Assembly: GCA_963691705.1 (NCBI GenBank)
Contig: OY829540.1
Location: 72,216,367 to 72,280,366 of the forward strand
DNA length: 64,000 nucleotides
DNA from: Viola odorata
Taxonomy: Eukaryota; Streptophyta; Magnoliopsida; Malpighiales; Violaceae
Direction of reading: 5' to 3'
Positions 33,955 through 46,059 of this stretch are shown in pieces; within the stretch, counting starts at the first letter, position 1; each line of letters starts with the position of its first letter. The translations under genes were made by a program, and so were the position numbers. The notes beneath the pieces were generated by a model. That model had not been told where the DNA came from. It saw only the letters and a list, made by a program, of their open reading frames with translations, and searched no databases.

Positions 33955-34310
33955 AAAGGGCGGTAATACCGCCCATGAACTTGAAATTGAAAGGTGGCAA
34001 GGCCATCCATGAACTTGTAATTAAAATGCCGAATTGAAGAAATAGAAATTAAAGGTGGCTCGGCCAACCATGAACTGAATAGCGAAAGTGGCAAGGCCAA
34101 CTGTATGCTTGTAATTTAAATGAAAAAAATTTAGATTGAGAAAATGTAAATAACTTCAATTGAAAGATTGGATTGAAATGACTGAAATTAAAGATTGGAG
34201 ATTAGAGATTGGAGTTTGAATTGGAGATTAGAAGATAGACTTGGAGATTGGAAGATTGAAATGGAGATTGGAAGGTAGACTTAGGGATTAGAAGATTGAA
34301 AGCTTGAATT
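33955..34310. repeat. Imperfect repeats with short hairpins, then a GATTGGA minisatellite
   Basis: At 33955-34115 a roughly 50-bp theme recurs: a small palindrome (GGGCGGTAATACCGCCC, GGTGGCAAGGCCATCC, GGTGGCTCGGCCAACC, AGTGGCAAGGCCAACT) followed by ATGAACTTG(A/T)AATT. At about 34190-34310 an imperfect GATTGGAGATTAGAAGATAG minisatellite follows. No coding content. Confidence 0.65.
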
Positions 34311-34490
34311 AACTTAACTTGAAATTGAAATTACAATACTGAAATGTAAGAAGCAATAAGCTTGGCATTTTCATGTTTGATCAAAGATTGAACCTTTAAA
34401 AAAAAAAACTAGAAGATTGAACAGGAAAGGATAAAAATTTCAAGGTTTTGAGGTTTAATTAGAGTTGGATATATATTATATACATTAAAT

Positions 34491-35000
34491 CTTTAAAAAA
34501 AATGACAAATGTCAACACATTAAGATCCCTAAAAAGCTTACATAACATTACCAAAATACTCTAAATCCATCGGAACGAATAGTTATCTTAATTAATTAGA
34601 AATTGGCCAGGTAATTTTTTCGTTGAGTTACGAATAAACCTTAGTTTTAAGAAATCATATCTTCTACAAAAACATTCCCCGAACAAATTCAAACTTTTTA
34701 AAAAAAAACTATTCAAGATCAGGTGATACGTTTTCTACTTCAGAAATAACTTGATTATTTTGTAAAAAAAAAACCATCAACTTTATATACATTATAGATG
34801 TCTCACTGCGTCATATATGTGGGCAAGTTAGAGGAAAACGTATAGTTTGGGAGAAAAATAAATTGGTATAATTTGTATGATTCTACAATCATTGCCAAGA
34901 GGTCCTCTATATAAGTGGTGAAATATCCACATTTATATTTCCGGGTTCAAGTCCGGGCAGCGGAATATTTTTATTAAATTTTGTAAGTTTTTTTCCTTTT
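34491..35000 (+). repeat. Direct repeat, left copy (about 500 bp)
   Basis: Matches 36558-37044 with many small differences. Shared landmarks are GACAAATGTCAACACATTA at the start, ATATGTGGG-AAGTTAGAGG, GTATAGTTTGGGAGAAAAA, and a tRNA-like end GGTTCAAGTCCGGGCAGCGG at about 34945-34963. The two copies bracket the LINE. Confidence 0.75.
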
Positions 35001-35394
35001 TTTAAATAAAAATTAAGATTTTATTATTTATTGTTGATGACACAATTGGATTTAGTAAAATTATCTCGATTTATATATTATTAGCGTAAATATGTAATTC
35101 CCTTTAAAAAAAACGTAAATATGTAATTGTGTTGTACACTTGTACTCCTTCTTTTTTTAAATAGTTGTTGTTTTAATCGTATTTGCCATGCCAAGGTAAT
35201 GATTTTGTAGAAGTTAAATTACCGAAATCATTTACTAATTAGATATAAATACAATAGTACGTTTTTCCTGATTCTCTCTTATCAATGAATAATCTATGAT
35301 TATGATATATGGAACACACCAAAAAAAGAAAAGAAAATAGGATCAATCATTTTTTTTTTTTAATGGAAGGATCAACCACTTTGGATAAGCATTT

Positions 35395-36389
35395 TTTTTT
35401 TTTTATAAGCTGAAGATTATATTCACTCCGTCATAGACGGAGGCAAGAAGAAGGATAGAATGTACAAAAGTCACTCCTAAAAGAAGGAGCGACTAGGCGA
35501 AAGACAAAAGAGCACGAACCTGACAAGTTCCAAACTATAGACTAATGGACTATTCTACCCCAAGTAGATAACCAGGTGGGCGACAATAACATCATTCCCA
35601 AACTATATGGGAATGCCACATCATTACTCTTTAACCACCTATACCAGAAAGAGAAAAAGCAATTGAAAACACGTCTCGTGCAAGTAGTACCTTGCCGAAA
35701 AACAATCTTGTTTCTCTGCAACCACAAGCTCCAAACTATAGCATAGAATAATATCCTCCACTTCTTCTTGACTTGATTCCCTCCCCAAGGCACTAAGCTC
35801 TCCCACGAACCCCATAAGTCTCCGATCGTCCTAGGGGGACACCAGGACACCCCGACCCAAAGCATAACAGCATTCCAGCAAGCCATGGAAGTATGGCAGT
35901 GTAGCAGAATATGCTGAACGGATTCCCCCTGAGCAGTACACATAGGGCAAACATTATCTTCCTCTAAAAGCATGTTACGTTTCCACAAAAACTCCCTGGT
36001 AACCAATCGATCTCTGAGAGCAAGCCAAAGGAAGAATTCGACCCTGTAAGGAGCTAGTTTGGACCAGCATGACTCTAAATCTGGATTAGCCTGAAAGCGC
36101 TGTTTATCAATACCCAAACACCAGGACCCAACCGAATACACTCCATCGCTAATTAACTGCCACTTACTCTTAACAGGAGAATAATTTCTGTTAGGAACCG
36201 AGATTTGAGTAGCCAAGCAATCCCATTCTTCCCTTTCCCACTCAAAAAGCTCACGCCGCCATTGATTGTTCCAAATCCACTGGTCCTCCAGCCAGTGACC
36301 GTGATCAATAATATTACCTCCACAGTTTATGGCGACATTATACAACCTTGGATAAATCAGGGCTAAAGGAGTCTTATTGTGCCAAGGAT
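35395..36389 (-). mobile_element. 5'-truncated LINE, 995 bp, with 19-bp target duplication
   Basis: Flanked by CCACTTTGGATAAGCATTT at 35376-35394 and 36390-36408. The left end is a T-run at about 35392-35403, the poly(A) tail of a minus-strand insertion. The minus strand is open from the right boundary to 35542. It encodes the C-terminal end of a plant non-LTR reverse transcriptase protein, including the zinc-binding zf-RVT domain (CPMC...HILLHCHTSMACW) with WSKLAPYRVEFFLWLALRDR before it. The endonuclease and reverse transcriptase domains are missing, as expected for 5' truncation. Boundaries are defined to within about two bases by the target duplication. Confidence 0.92.
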
Positions 36390-36557
36390 CCACTTTGGAT
36401 AAGCATTTGCTTGTGATTATGATTTTGAAATAGAAAGAGTTTCTCATCATCGACAAAAACAAAAGATTTGTATTCGTTACTCTTTGTGATAGTCGATAGG
36501 TTATATTCTCGAACCCACCAAAATAAGAGAAGGAAAAACAAATAGAGAAAAAAATTG

Positions 36558-37044
36558 CTTTAAAAAAAACGACAAATGTCAACACATTAGGATGCCTAAA
36601 AGGTTTACATGACATCACCCAAAAAAAACTCTAATTCATGATTCATTAGAAATTGAAAAAATAAATAAATCTCAGTTCTAAAAATTATCTTCTATAAAAA
36701 CATTCTGAGGAAGCTCGAGCTTTTTTGAAAAAAACTATTCAAAATCAAGTGGAACGTTTTCTATTTCAAAATAACTTGATTACTGGTAATGTATTTTTCA
36801 TCAACTTTATATATACTATAGATGTCTCATTTCTTCATATATGTGGGAAAGTTAGAGGGAAAAGTATAGTTTGGGAGAAAAAAAAATTAGTATTATAATT
36901 TATATAACTCTACTCTCATTGACATTAGATCCGCTGTAGCATAATGGCAAATTCTAATTGGTGAAATATCCATGTGAGTAAATCTGGGTTCAAACCCCAG
37001 CAGCGGAATAATTTTGCAACACTTTGTAAGTGTTTTTTTTTTCC
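36558..37044 (+). repeat. Direct repeat, right copy
   Basis: Counterpart of 34491-35000. It ends just before the SET-domain gene (leader from about 37060) and contains the better preserved tRNA-like sequence. Confidence 0.75.
36930..37007 (+). pseudogene. tRNA-like sequence (tRNA-derived, amino acid not assigned)
   Basis: The ends pair as an acceptor stem (TCCGCTG with CAGCGGA, 7 of 7). The T-arm is clear (CTGGGTTCAAACCCCAG) and gives a good B box. The D-arm TAGCATAATGGC resembles an A box. The middle (about 30 nt) does not form an anticodon arm I can trust. The copy at about 34902-34964 has lost the acceptor pairing. It could be a SINE head or a decayed tRNA gene. Confidence 0.5.
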
Positions 37045-37183
37045 CCCAAAAATTTCGGACGGGGCTCAGATAATAAGGGGACAGAATATTTTCTTAGCCG
37101 GAAAATTGAAACAACCAGAGAACTGCAGCAGAGGCAGGCAGCTCACTTGAGTTCAGTGCACAGCAGTATTATTTGATCTTGAA

Positions 37184-40100
37184 ATGGGTGTTTCAAAAAT
37201 GGTAATGGCGTCTCTATCCCACTACCGTCCATTGACATGCGCCTCCGCCGCCGTCTCTGCTTCTTACCCAGACCGACTGGTGCCACATCCTCCGGACCTC
37301 ATCAAATGGGTAAGGCTTGAAGGCGGTTTCGTGCACCAAGCTGTGACGATAGCTCAAGATGGAGCCAACAGCGGTCTTGGTTTGGTTGCCAATCAAGATA
37401 TCCCAAAAGGGTCTCAACTCATTACCCTTCCTCTTCATATACCCTTGAAATTTGAGCCCTTTCAATCTGATTCTGGAAATGGAGCTGGGGTTCACCCTGT
37501 TTTGGCTAACCTTGCCCAACGAATTCCGGGTATGCATTTTAACTTGTTTTTGGTTTTTGAGTATTGAATTTCTCAGGTCGCTTTTGCATATGGTTGTGTA
37601 ATAAAGCTGAGCTTGTTTTCGATTGTTGGGTGTTCAATTCCTGAATCTCCTTTTGCTAATAAAATGTGATTTTGTTAAATGGTGAGCTGCATCCGAACTT
37701 GTTTGGATGTGCTAATTGAAATGGCCATAAATTTAGAGCTCTACATAAGTTGATTGAAATGAACCTGTAGGTATGGTTATCGAGTAGAAGAATTAGAGGT
37801 CTTATAGATGCTAGTGATTTCTGTTTTGCAACATATGCAAAAGTTTTAACTCAGCCTCTGTGATGAGATACTTGTAGGAATATGTGATTGATCGCTTTGT
37901 TTGCTTGAATGAATAAACACATTTCATATGACTTGAGAAGTAATTTAAAACCTCGTATCTTTTCTTATTAAGTACTTGACTTGGGAAATAATGTTTTTAT
38001 AAGGAAAAGAGGGCATATATGATTTCTTGCTTACTTATCTTGAGTGAATAAACTTGCCACGAATGACTCGAGAGCAAGTTTATACTGTGTAGTTTTAGTT
38101 TCCGAGCTGTTTTGCAATGCCATTTCGTATCTCAACATCGTGGGCAAGTAGAGGTATATTTTAAATGTATGCTAACTTTCTTTGAATGAACGCATTCTGA
38201 GATAACTTTAGAGCAATTTATAGTGTATACTTTAGGTTTCTGAGTGATTTCGTAATGGCATGCCTTACCTCAGCATGTTATGACATCAAACAGTAGTATA
38301 CTGTATCTGGCTCATATTTCATGGAAAGTGTCATGTATTGATCTTCAGTTAATTTGAAGCCCTGTGCTACAATGTCATTACCAACTAGGTTTTATTAACT
38401 CAAGATAAGTTGGTAACTTTATGCATTGTAAATTAGGCTGTTTACACTTTTGAATATGAGTAAATTGGACATGTGGGAGCATTTGGCAGAGGAGCTATGG
38501 GCAATGAAGTTGGGATTGAAGCTTCTGCAAGAAAGAGCAATGGTTGGTTCCTTCTGGTGGCCATATATCAGCAATCTTCCTCAAACTTACACCGTACCGA
38601 TATTTTTTCCAGGGGAGGATATAAAGAACTTGCAGTATGCTCCTCTTCTCCACCAGGTACTCTAGTTAGCCACTTGAATCTCAGTATTTTCCTTTAATCC
38701 AAAGGGTCATCATTGTTGAGGGCTTATGTGTTGGAGTGGCAAACTGGGCAAGTAGATGCATACACAGGGGAATATTTTAGTTTTCCATTCTGAAATATTA
38801 TACATAAGTGGTTCCTGTCAACAAATTTTAGTAGGCTGGCCCATCCCTGTTTCGTTGCTAAAGTGCTGCTTGGTTACTGTATTTAGCTTTGGATATCATG
38901 GAAAGTTTTTTTCCTCTCTTTTTTGCCTTCATAACCTAGGTAAACAAGAGGTGCCGGTTTCTTCTTGATTTTGAGCAAGAAGTCAAGCGTGGTCTTGAAG
39001 ATCTCAAAGAAAATGACCATCCTTTTGGAGGGCAAGATATAGATGCATCTTCACTTGGATGGGCAATGTCAGCAGTCTCATCCAGGGCATTTCGTTTGTA
39101 TGGAAAAAGGCTTCCAGATGGGACCCACCTTGAACTCCCCATGATGCTTCCACTTATTGATATGTGCAACCATAGTTTCAGTCCAAATGCACGAATTGCT
39201 CAAGACCAAGACTCTGGTACTGCGGAAATTCTTATAAAGGTTAGTTTTTGGATTTTTTATTATTTATTTCTCTGTCTGTGACTAGTGCTTTCTCCATAAG
39301 AAATGAGAAGTGATAGTTCTGTTTTCTGGAAAAGGCTCACACTTTCATTCTTGATCAGGTTGTAGCAGAAACACTGATCAAACAAAATGATGCTTTACTG
39401 CTCAATTATGGCTGTTTAAACAATGACCTTTTCCTATTGGATTATGGCTTTGTTATACCTTCAAACTCTTATGATTGTATCGAGCTAAGATATGATGAAG
39501 CTCTCATGGATGCTGCAAGCACGGCGGCTGGGGTATCATCTCCTAACTTCTCTTCTCCATCTCCATGGCAGCAAGAAATTTTGTCCCAACTAAATTTAGG
39601 TGGAGAAGCTCCTGATCTCAAGGTTTGTTTTCTTTTCATATTCTTAGTTCTGACCATTTGTTTCCTTTGGGCCATTTCTTTTTTTATGTTCATGGGGTGC
39701 AAAGCTAGAGGTTTCACCCAAAACTTAGGTCTCCCTGCTTTGGACCATTATTTATTTTAATGAATGAGGGAAGTCAAACTTCATCCCTTTCTTATGCAGA
39801 AGAAAGTTTGAACCAAAAACTTCAGTTTTCTGTCTCCTAGCTTTCCTTAATTTCAACTAATACTGGGTGCTCAAATCAAGGTCTCAAGTCTTAAGCCACT
39901 CCATTGTCTTTGTAGGTCAGGACTTTAGGAGGTTGTCAGAATACTGCTGTCATGGTTTGTGTCAATAACTAGAACAATAGGTTCTACAGATAGTTTTTGA
40001 TCAGCTGAGTAGAAAATCAATGGCATTAAAATTTGAGCTTACATTGGCCACCGCTTATCTGCAAAATGATCCGTGTCCAGAACTACTAGTCACTGAGCTC

Positions 40101-40595
40101 TATGTGTCGCTATTGTACTAAAGAAAGCCTAGCATTATAAATGAAATCAGGGTTAGCAATACATCATAATATTGCTGATTTTCTTCTTGTAACCTTGTTT
40201 TTATTTTCTGGCAACAGGTGACAATAGGAGGTCAGGATTTGGTTGAGGGACGCTTGTTGGCAGCACTCAGAGTACTCCTTTCAAGTGAGATTGAAATGGT
40301 GCATAAACATGATCTGGACACTCTTAAATCTCTGTCAGCTGATGCTCCTCTGGGAGTTGCAAATGAACTAGCTGTTTTTCGCACTCTTATTGCACTGTGT
40401 GTGATTTCACTTGGACACTTCCCTACCAAAATAATGGAGGATGAATCCTTACTGAAACAAGGTGGTTCTGTTTCAAAAGAGTTGGCCATCCAGTTTAGAA
40501 TTCAGAAGAAATCTGTTATTATAGACGCCATGAGAGATCTAGCAAGGAGGGTAAAGTCACTGTTATCAAAGGACAAGACCACTTCTCAAGCGTAA
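37184..40595 (+). CDS. SET-domain lysine methyltransferase, Rubisco LSMT-like, 484 aa
   Basis: Five exons: 37184-37529, 38490-38656, 38940-39239, 39359-39622 and 40218-40595 (1455 nt), all GT-AG and in one frame. The N-terminus (MGVSKMVMASLSHYRPLTCASAAVSAS) is Ser/Ala-rich like a plastid transit peptide. The split SET domain starts near GANSGLGLVANQDIPKGSQL (about residues 60-85) and ends with the cofactor/substrate signatures DMCNHSFSPNARI and LLNYG. The following helical part (exon 5, GGQDLVEGRLLAALRVLL) is the Rubisco LSMT substrate-binding type. Such enzymes trimethylate lysines on chloroplast proteins (Rubisco large subunit, aldolases); the substrate here is not known. Exon 2 starts after a weak polypyrimidine tract but matches the family (EELWAMKLGLKLLQERA). 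A second ATG at residue 6 is possible. Confidence 0.88.
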
Positions 40596-42342
40596 TTTAC
40601 ATTGCATGGGAATGGAGTCATCTGATCAACATTCTTGGTGTTCCAATGTTGTCATGTACGTTGTCTCTTGCCTTCTAGAATTTTTTCGACCAGTTAAATG
40701 GGTTCATGACATTTTCTCATTCAGTTATGTTTGTTCCTGTTTGAGATCATCAGAAGTTTAGATTATGATCTTCTGTTTTTGTACTAGTCATGAAGAAATG
40801 TGCTGGTAGTACTAGTGTTTAGTGTAGATGCAGAGAAGTTTAGCTACAACATTTTTTCAGCCATTTGTCTTCCAATTTTGTTAGGAAGATATCAATTGGA
40901 ATGGTGGAGTGGAGGCAAAACCTAAGCGGGTCTCATGAGTTGATTGAGATGTGGTTCATGTGAATGTGTTTTCTTATGAGAACCAATTGCTGTTTTCTAG
41001 AAAGGGTTTGTGTAAACTAGGGGGCTCAATTAGGAAGATGTCAATTTGTGTGATGGAGCCAAATATTAGAAACTATGGGTTGAATACTTGAATTGTTGAA
41101 ATGCGAGCATGTGCACTTGTCATAAACTAGACAACAGTGATAGAACAAGTTTACCTGTTTAACATATGAAAACTCTATACTTTTTCGATCTCATGGGTGT
41201 TCTCTTTGCCCTCTCGGGTGCTCTTATTCCATAGAATAGTGTACTTTTTGTCTCAATTTTCTTAAGCCAATAAACAGTGCGGCACTATTTATGGTTCCCT
41301 TGTCAGTTGTCACAGAGGAAGGATTACGGTTGTTTGCAAAAGAATCCATTTAGAAATGAATGTTTAATTAATGGAAGAATTATAATCGAACTTGCGATAT
41401 CTTGTATTTAACTTCTGGTTATTTTGTGTTTGTCAAACTTATGCTCTACAGTTTTCTTTCCAACAGTGATCATGGGGATAGATAGATTCTTAACTGTCTT
41501 TTGGCACTTAACTAATTATTTTTTTTCTTGATTTATTAAACAATTGAAGTCCTTGTAAACAAATCTTTTAGGCATGCTAGCTTACGAACTAGCACAATCT
41601 TTACTTTTATGGAAAATCCTCCCCCAATTATTCTACATTTGTATCAGCATCTCTATTATAATAAGAATAATATTAAGTAACCTTTCTTTTCAGAGAATAG
41701 TATATTAAGTATAATACTTATTGATGATTAATGTCTTAGATTTTGACTTTCCAATTAGATAGGGATATTCTTGGAATAATACTCTCAAGAACCCTAAAAC
41801 CTAAAAAAAAAAAAACTTTTTGGTATTTCAGTTGAATAACAGATAAACTCTGTAGACATGTTTGAGGACTTTGATTTTAAAATCTGCACTAGTGATGTCT
41901 TCTTGTTACTCCATGAAAGATTATTCATAAATGATTTATCTACACAGAGCTACCTCAAGCTCCAGAAAACATAAAACTGCTGCTCCAATCCACCAAAATT
42001 TACTAGAAAAAAATGAAGCAGATAGCCAAAGAAAAGAAGAAAAACCAAGGATTGGGATAGAAAACCTTTCTCCATAAACTTTTAATAAGAGATCCTAGTA
42101 AGCTCATAATTGTCCTACATCAAAAGATCATATGTACAACTGCAACAACAACAAAAAACCCAGAAAAGAAGAAACAGATCAAGAAAGATGGGTTTTTTTT
42201 TATGTTTGTTATCTAATTAAACTTCCTCCAACCTAACTAGCTGCTGCTGCTGCTGATCATATTGCAGAATTCCATATTCATGTATCCATTTCTTTCTTCT
42301 CCTCTTTGTTATTAAACTTTATTAACCCCAAGAGAACTTTCA
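40596..42342. other. Intergenic between convergent genes
   Basis: 3' flanks of the SET gene (plus strand) and of the 77-aa gene (minus strand). AT-rich; no open frame or repeat family recognised. A homopolymer A-run lies near 41803-41814. Confidence 0.6.
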
Positions 42343-42576
42343 TTAATGACCAACAGAGATGGGTCTCTCAGCTAAACCCAAGGGTGATCTTGACCTCTGT
42401 TGCCTGTTGATTCTGCACATAACCCTTCTCATCTCTGGTTGCTGCAGAGATGGATACTTGATTATTTCAAATTCTTGCTTGATTTTTTCGAATTCTTGCT
42501 TGATTTTCTTGACTTGGCTATGAATTATTGGACCACCACCTGTGGTGTTGTTCTGGTTGTTGTTGTTGTGCTCCAT
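42343..42576 (-). CDS. Small protein, 77 aa, conserved-looking C-terminus
   Basis: Intronless, from the ATG at 42576 (MEHNNNNQNNTTGGG). I do not recognise the family with certainty. The protein has an Asn-rich start, a charged helix with an internal duplication (KKIKQEFEKIKQEFEIIKYP), a PEMRRVMCRINRQQRSRS basic stretch and the ending PLGLAERPISVGH. Codon periodicity, a TATA box 130-150 bp upstream and this compact end argue for a genuine gene. Upstream of the ATG the leader is a CAT/CAC repeat (about 42577-42625) that would read as poly-His if translated from an earlier non-ATG codon. It is probably soluble; no signal peptide applies if translation starts at this ATG. Confidence 0.65.
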   Translation of the reverse strand: MEHNNNNQNNTTGGGPIIHSQVKKIKQEFEKIKQEFEIIKYPSLQQPEMRRVMCRINRQQRSRSPLGLAERPISVGH

Positions 42577-42707
42577 AATTTGATGATGATGATGATTATG
42601 ATGATGATGGTGGTGGTGGAGAAGATGGAGAGATAAAAAGACGAGGAAGAAGATCACACTTTAGGGATTGAACACCTGCTCCCTCTTGATTTGAAGAGTT
42701 GTGAACG

Positions 42708-42730
42708 TATATTTATATATATATATATAG
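42708..42730 (-). promoter_or_regulatory. TATA-rich promoter element of the 77-aa gene
   Basis: The minus strand reads CTATATATATATATATAAAT here, about 130-150 bp upstream of the ATG at 42576. It is also a dinucleotide microsatellite. Confidence 0.45.
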
Positions 42731-45700
42731 GAGGGGAAAATAATGGCATGATTTGTTCATGAATTGTACGGAAAGGAAAGGTGGACATTGCCCATTTATT
42801 GCCTGATTGCCTCCCCGTTTTGTCTTAACTAAGACCACTCTTCTCATTTATTTTTCTTCTTCTTTTTGAATAAATAAATGCAAATGGTTTCTTTTCTCTA
42901 CCAAAGAGTGTTTATTTGTGAATAATAATTGTAAATAGTTTGACGCTTTTACTTGTTAAATAAGAAATTATTAGTTTGATTCTCAGAATAATCAAATTAG
43001 CCTTATTAGTGAACTTACGTTACATGTATTTGATTTCATTGATATTTTGGATTTTGGAAATCAATAAATGTATTCAATTCAAACCTTCTTTTTTCCCCGA
43101 TAAACAAATCTATTTTGTTTATTTGTTTTATTTAGTTAATAATTCTGGTTCGATACTTCCACTTCTTAAAACAAAGATTACATGAACTGAGGCTGAACGA
43201 TCAAATTAGTCTTATCTCAATGAACTTACAGATTTATTACGATGGATTTTGGATTCGGAAATTAGTATAAATACGAAGGCTATTTATTTTGTTGATTTTG
43301 TTGATTTAGTTTTCTGGTATTGGGTCAAAGAAACAGGGCAACGTGGCATGTGGTGGTGGCAATAGGTGGTGGATGGTTTGGTGGCTGGCCAACTGCAACA
43401 TGACAACAGATAAAATAGGATGAGAATGAGAGAAATAGAGAATAGACATGCATGTCCATGTGAATCCAGAAATTCCAAAATAAGACCAATTTGGGACTAG
43501 ATTTTCCTGACTTTGACCAAAGACCCCTAACTACTGAAAAATCTGGAAGTTGCAATTACTAAACGTGTTCCAACTTCCAAGTCCTACAACGTAGCAGCCA
43601 GCACTATCCATTCCCTTCTAATCAAACTGAGAAGAGGAAAAGAAGAAAAAAGAAAAGATAGAATTGGATATTTTGTAATATTTACAAGTATATTTTTTAT
43701 TTTTTTATTTTTTTCTATCAAAATTATCCGACAATTCGGTCACCACATCAAGTATCGAATACTCCACTCTATCTATATATATACACTTCGCAATTTAGTA
43801 AAATCGGGACATATGGGGATACCCTCACGGAATAAATTGGGCAACATACAAAAAAAATCTTATAATTTTCTATTTTTTTAAAAGAAAATCCTATAATTTA
43901 AACTCTATAATTATTTTTTTAAAATTGCAATTTGATGTTTCTACTTTCCGGTGTCTAAAAAGTTCAGAAAAAATAGTAAAAAAAAATATATAAAAAATAG
44001 AGAAATAATGTAAAAAAATGTGGTAGGGATTGTGTTGCTAAAAATTGAATAAATTTAATGAGTGAAATAGAAAAGAGATAGAATTTGTAAAAAAAATTAT
44101 CTAAACCATTTTTTTCCTCCCATTATTATAATTTTTTTTACAATCTTTACCATTTAAAAAAAAAAATAACCATAAATAGGTCAATGTTACAATTTCTAGA
44201 AAATTATAAGGTTTTAAATGGCAAATTTTCAAACTTATTATTGCTAAAAACATTTTTTTTCCTTTTTTTCAAAATGTATAAGAGTCTCATGGAATAGTAA
44301 TTAACACTAACAAACAAACAATAAAAAAGACAGAAGCCATCATCACCAAACTTCATTTTATTTGCATATAACTATATTATAGGTAAGCACGCACGCTATC
44401 ACCTAACTTTAATGTGAAATAACAGTCATGATCACGTGTCCTCCTCCAACCCAAGTTGTAATCATGCATGTGCAAAAGGAATGCAATCATTGATAACATA
44501 ATTAATTATAAATAACCCAATAGAATTACGGATATGTATCTTTAAATTTTAAAAAAATGGAGGTTAAACTTAAGATCTTATTTAAAAAATAATTTTATTA
44601 TACTTTTTTTATTGTACAAGAAAGATTTCCAGTATAAATCAATCTCAATCGACCTTATAAAATAGAAATGTACTAATTTATTATGCTACAACTTCGTGGG
44701 ATAAAACAGAAAGCTTTTAAGTACTTTGATTAATAAAAAAAATTCAGGTTTTAATTAAGAATTGTGATTATTATTATTTTTCCATTCTTAAAGTTAAAAG
44801 AAAAATGTTCAATTTTTTTATTTTTTTTATATTTTCTATGGCAACGTGATCCATGATGCATCATCATATGAAAAATTGATGACGCCGACCTTTTTTCCCC
44901 GAAAAAGACACCGACCTATTTATATTTAGCAAATGGCAGCACGTGAGCAATTATTTATTATATTATTAATAGAAAAAAATCTTAGATACGTCAAAATTAC
45001 ATACCTTTTTACTAAAAAAATCTGGCATGTGAGAATTAGTTGAAATTTATGATTCCTATATTAGGTTATGTTTAATTAATAAGTGAAATATAATTTCGTT
45101 AATATCATTTGTCAATTTTTATGTGGAAAAATATCGAGTGATGAGATATCCCGATGTACCTAATTTTTTTTTTACTATTACTAATCCTTGCTTATTTTTA
45201 AATTTTTTTAATAATTTCTTCACACAAAAAAAACTTCGATAAAATATTACAACTGTCGATTACTGTATTAGTTGGGTAAAGGGTAGGACATGGTTGATTG
45301 GTGTTTTGAGCTACGTGTTAGATGATGGCGTAAGTGGTAAGTAACACCGTTAAGGCCGCTGGTCGACTTCAACCTTATGCGTCAAGCATTGCCTCATTTG
45401 ATCCCCACTTCCTGCCACGTGGAAGATCTTGATTAGCTTCCTTGCCACGTGGCAGATCTTTATTAGTGCTTCATTATTAATTTCCCAATTTCCTTTCTTT
45501 TACATCATTTAAAAAAAACATGCATTAGCTAGTTGAACTACCAAATAAAAAAACTTTAAACTTGAGCCGCTCAAATAAATATACCTCTATTTATATTATA
45601 AATTCGTAATCTACTTCATTATATTATTAATTCTTATTATAATATCAATCGAACTCATAACTTATACTATAACAACGACATGCATTAGCTAGTGTCATAA

Positions 45701-46059
45701 AAAAAATCTGAAAAATAACAAAAAAAACTGAATAAAAGAGAAGAATGTGACAATCGGATAAAGCATATGGTTAGTGTCAAGTTCTACCGCACATTGCTTT
45801 GTATTTAACCATAAGATTGATTCAACGGCCGGGGTGGATGTTAAGGTGGAGTGAAATTTCGATGATCTACGTATAGATAAACTGATTAATGACTAGCTTA
45901 TTAGTTAAATTGACCGATTTGATCAAATTCTAACAGTAATTAATATCGTCTAATAAAACTTAAGACCCAACTGATTGAGTGCTTAATTGTCTTATTAATC
46001 AACCTATTTTTCTATTATTTTGGATGATAATTCTACTAATTATGGGCGCTTTTTATTCC
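42731..46059. other. AT-rich intergenic, about 3.3 kb
   Basis: No gene or clear mobile element. The only notable structure is a pair of CCACGTGG boxes (see 45415-45453). Several long A/T homopolymers occur. Confidence 0.55.
45415..45453. promoter_or_regulatory. Two G-boxes in a short direct repeat
   Basis: TTCCTGCCACGTGGAAGATC and TTCCTTGCCACGTGGCAGAT lie 30 bp apart. CCACGTGG is the core site for plant bZIP and bHLH factors. No gene start lies close by, so a regulatory role is uncertain. Confidence 0.35.

Noticed and set aside
43284..43555. Minus-strand frames with hydrophobic stretches
   Set aside because: No start context, splice partner or recognisable family; composition like the intergenic surroundings.
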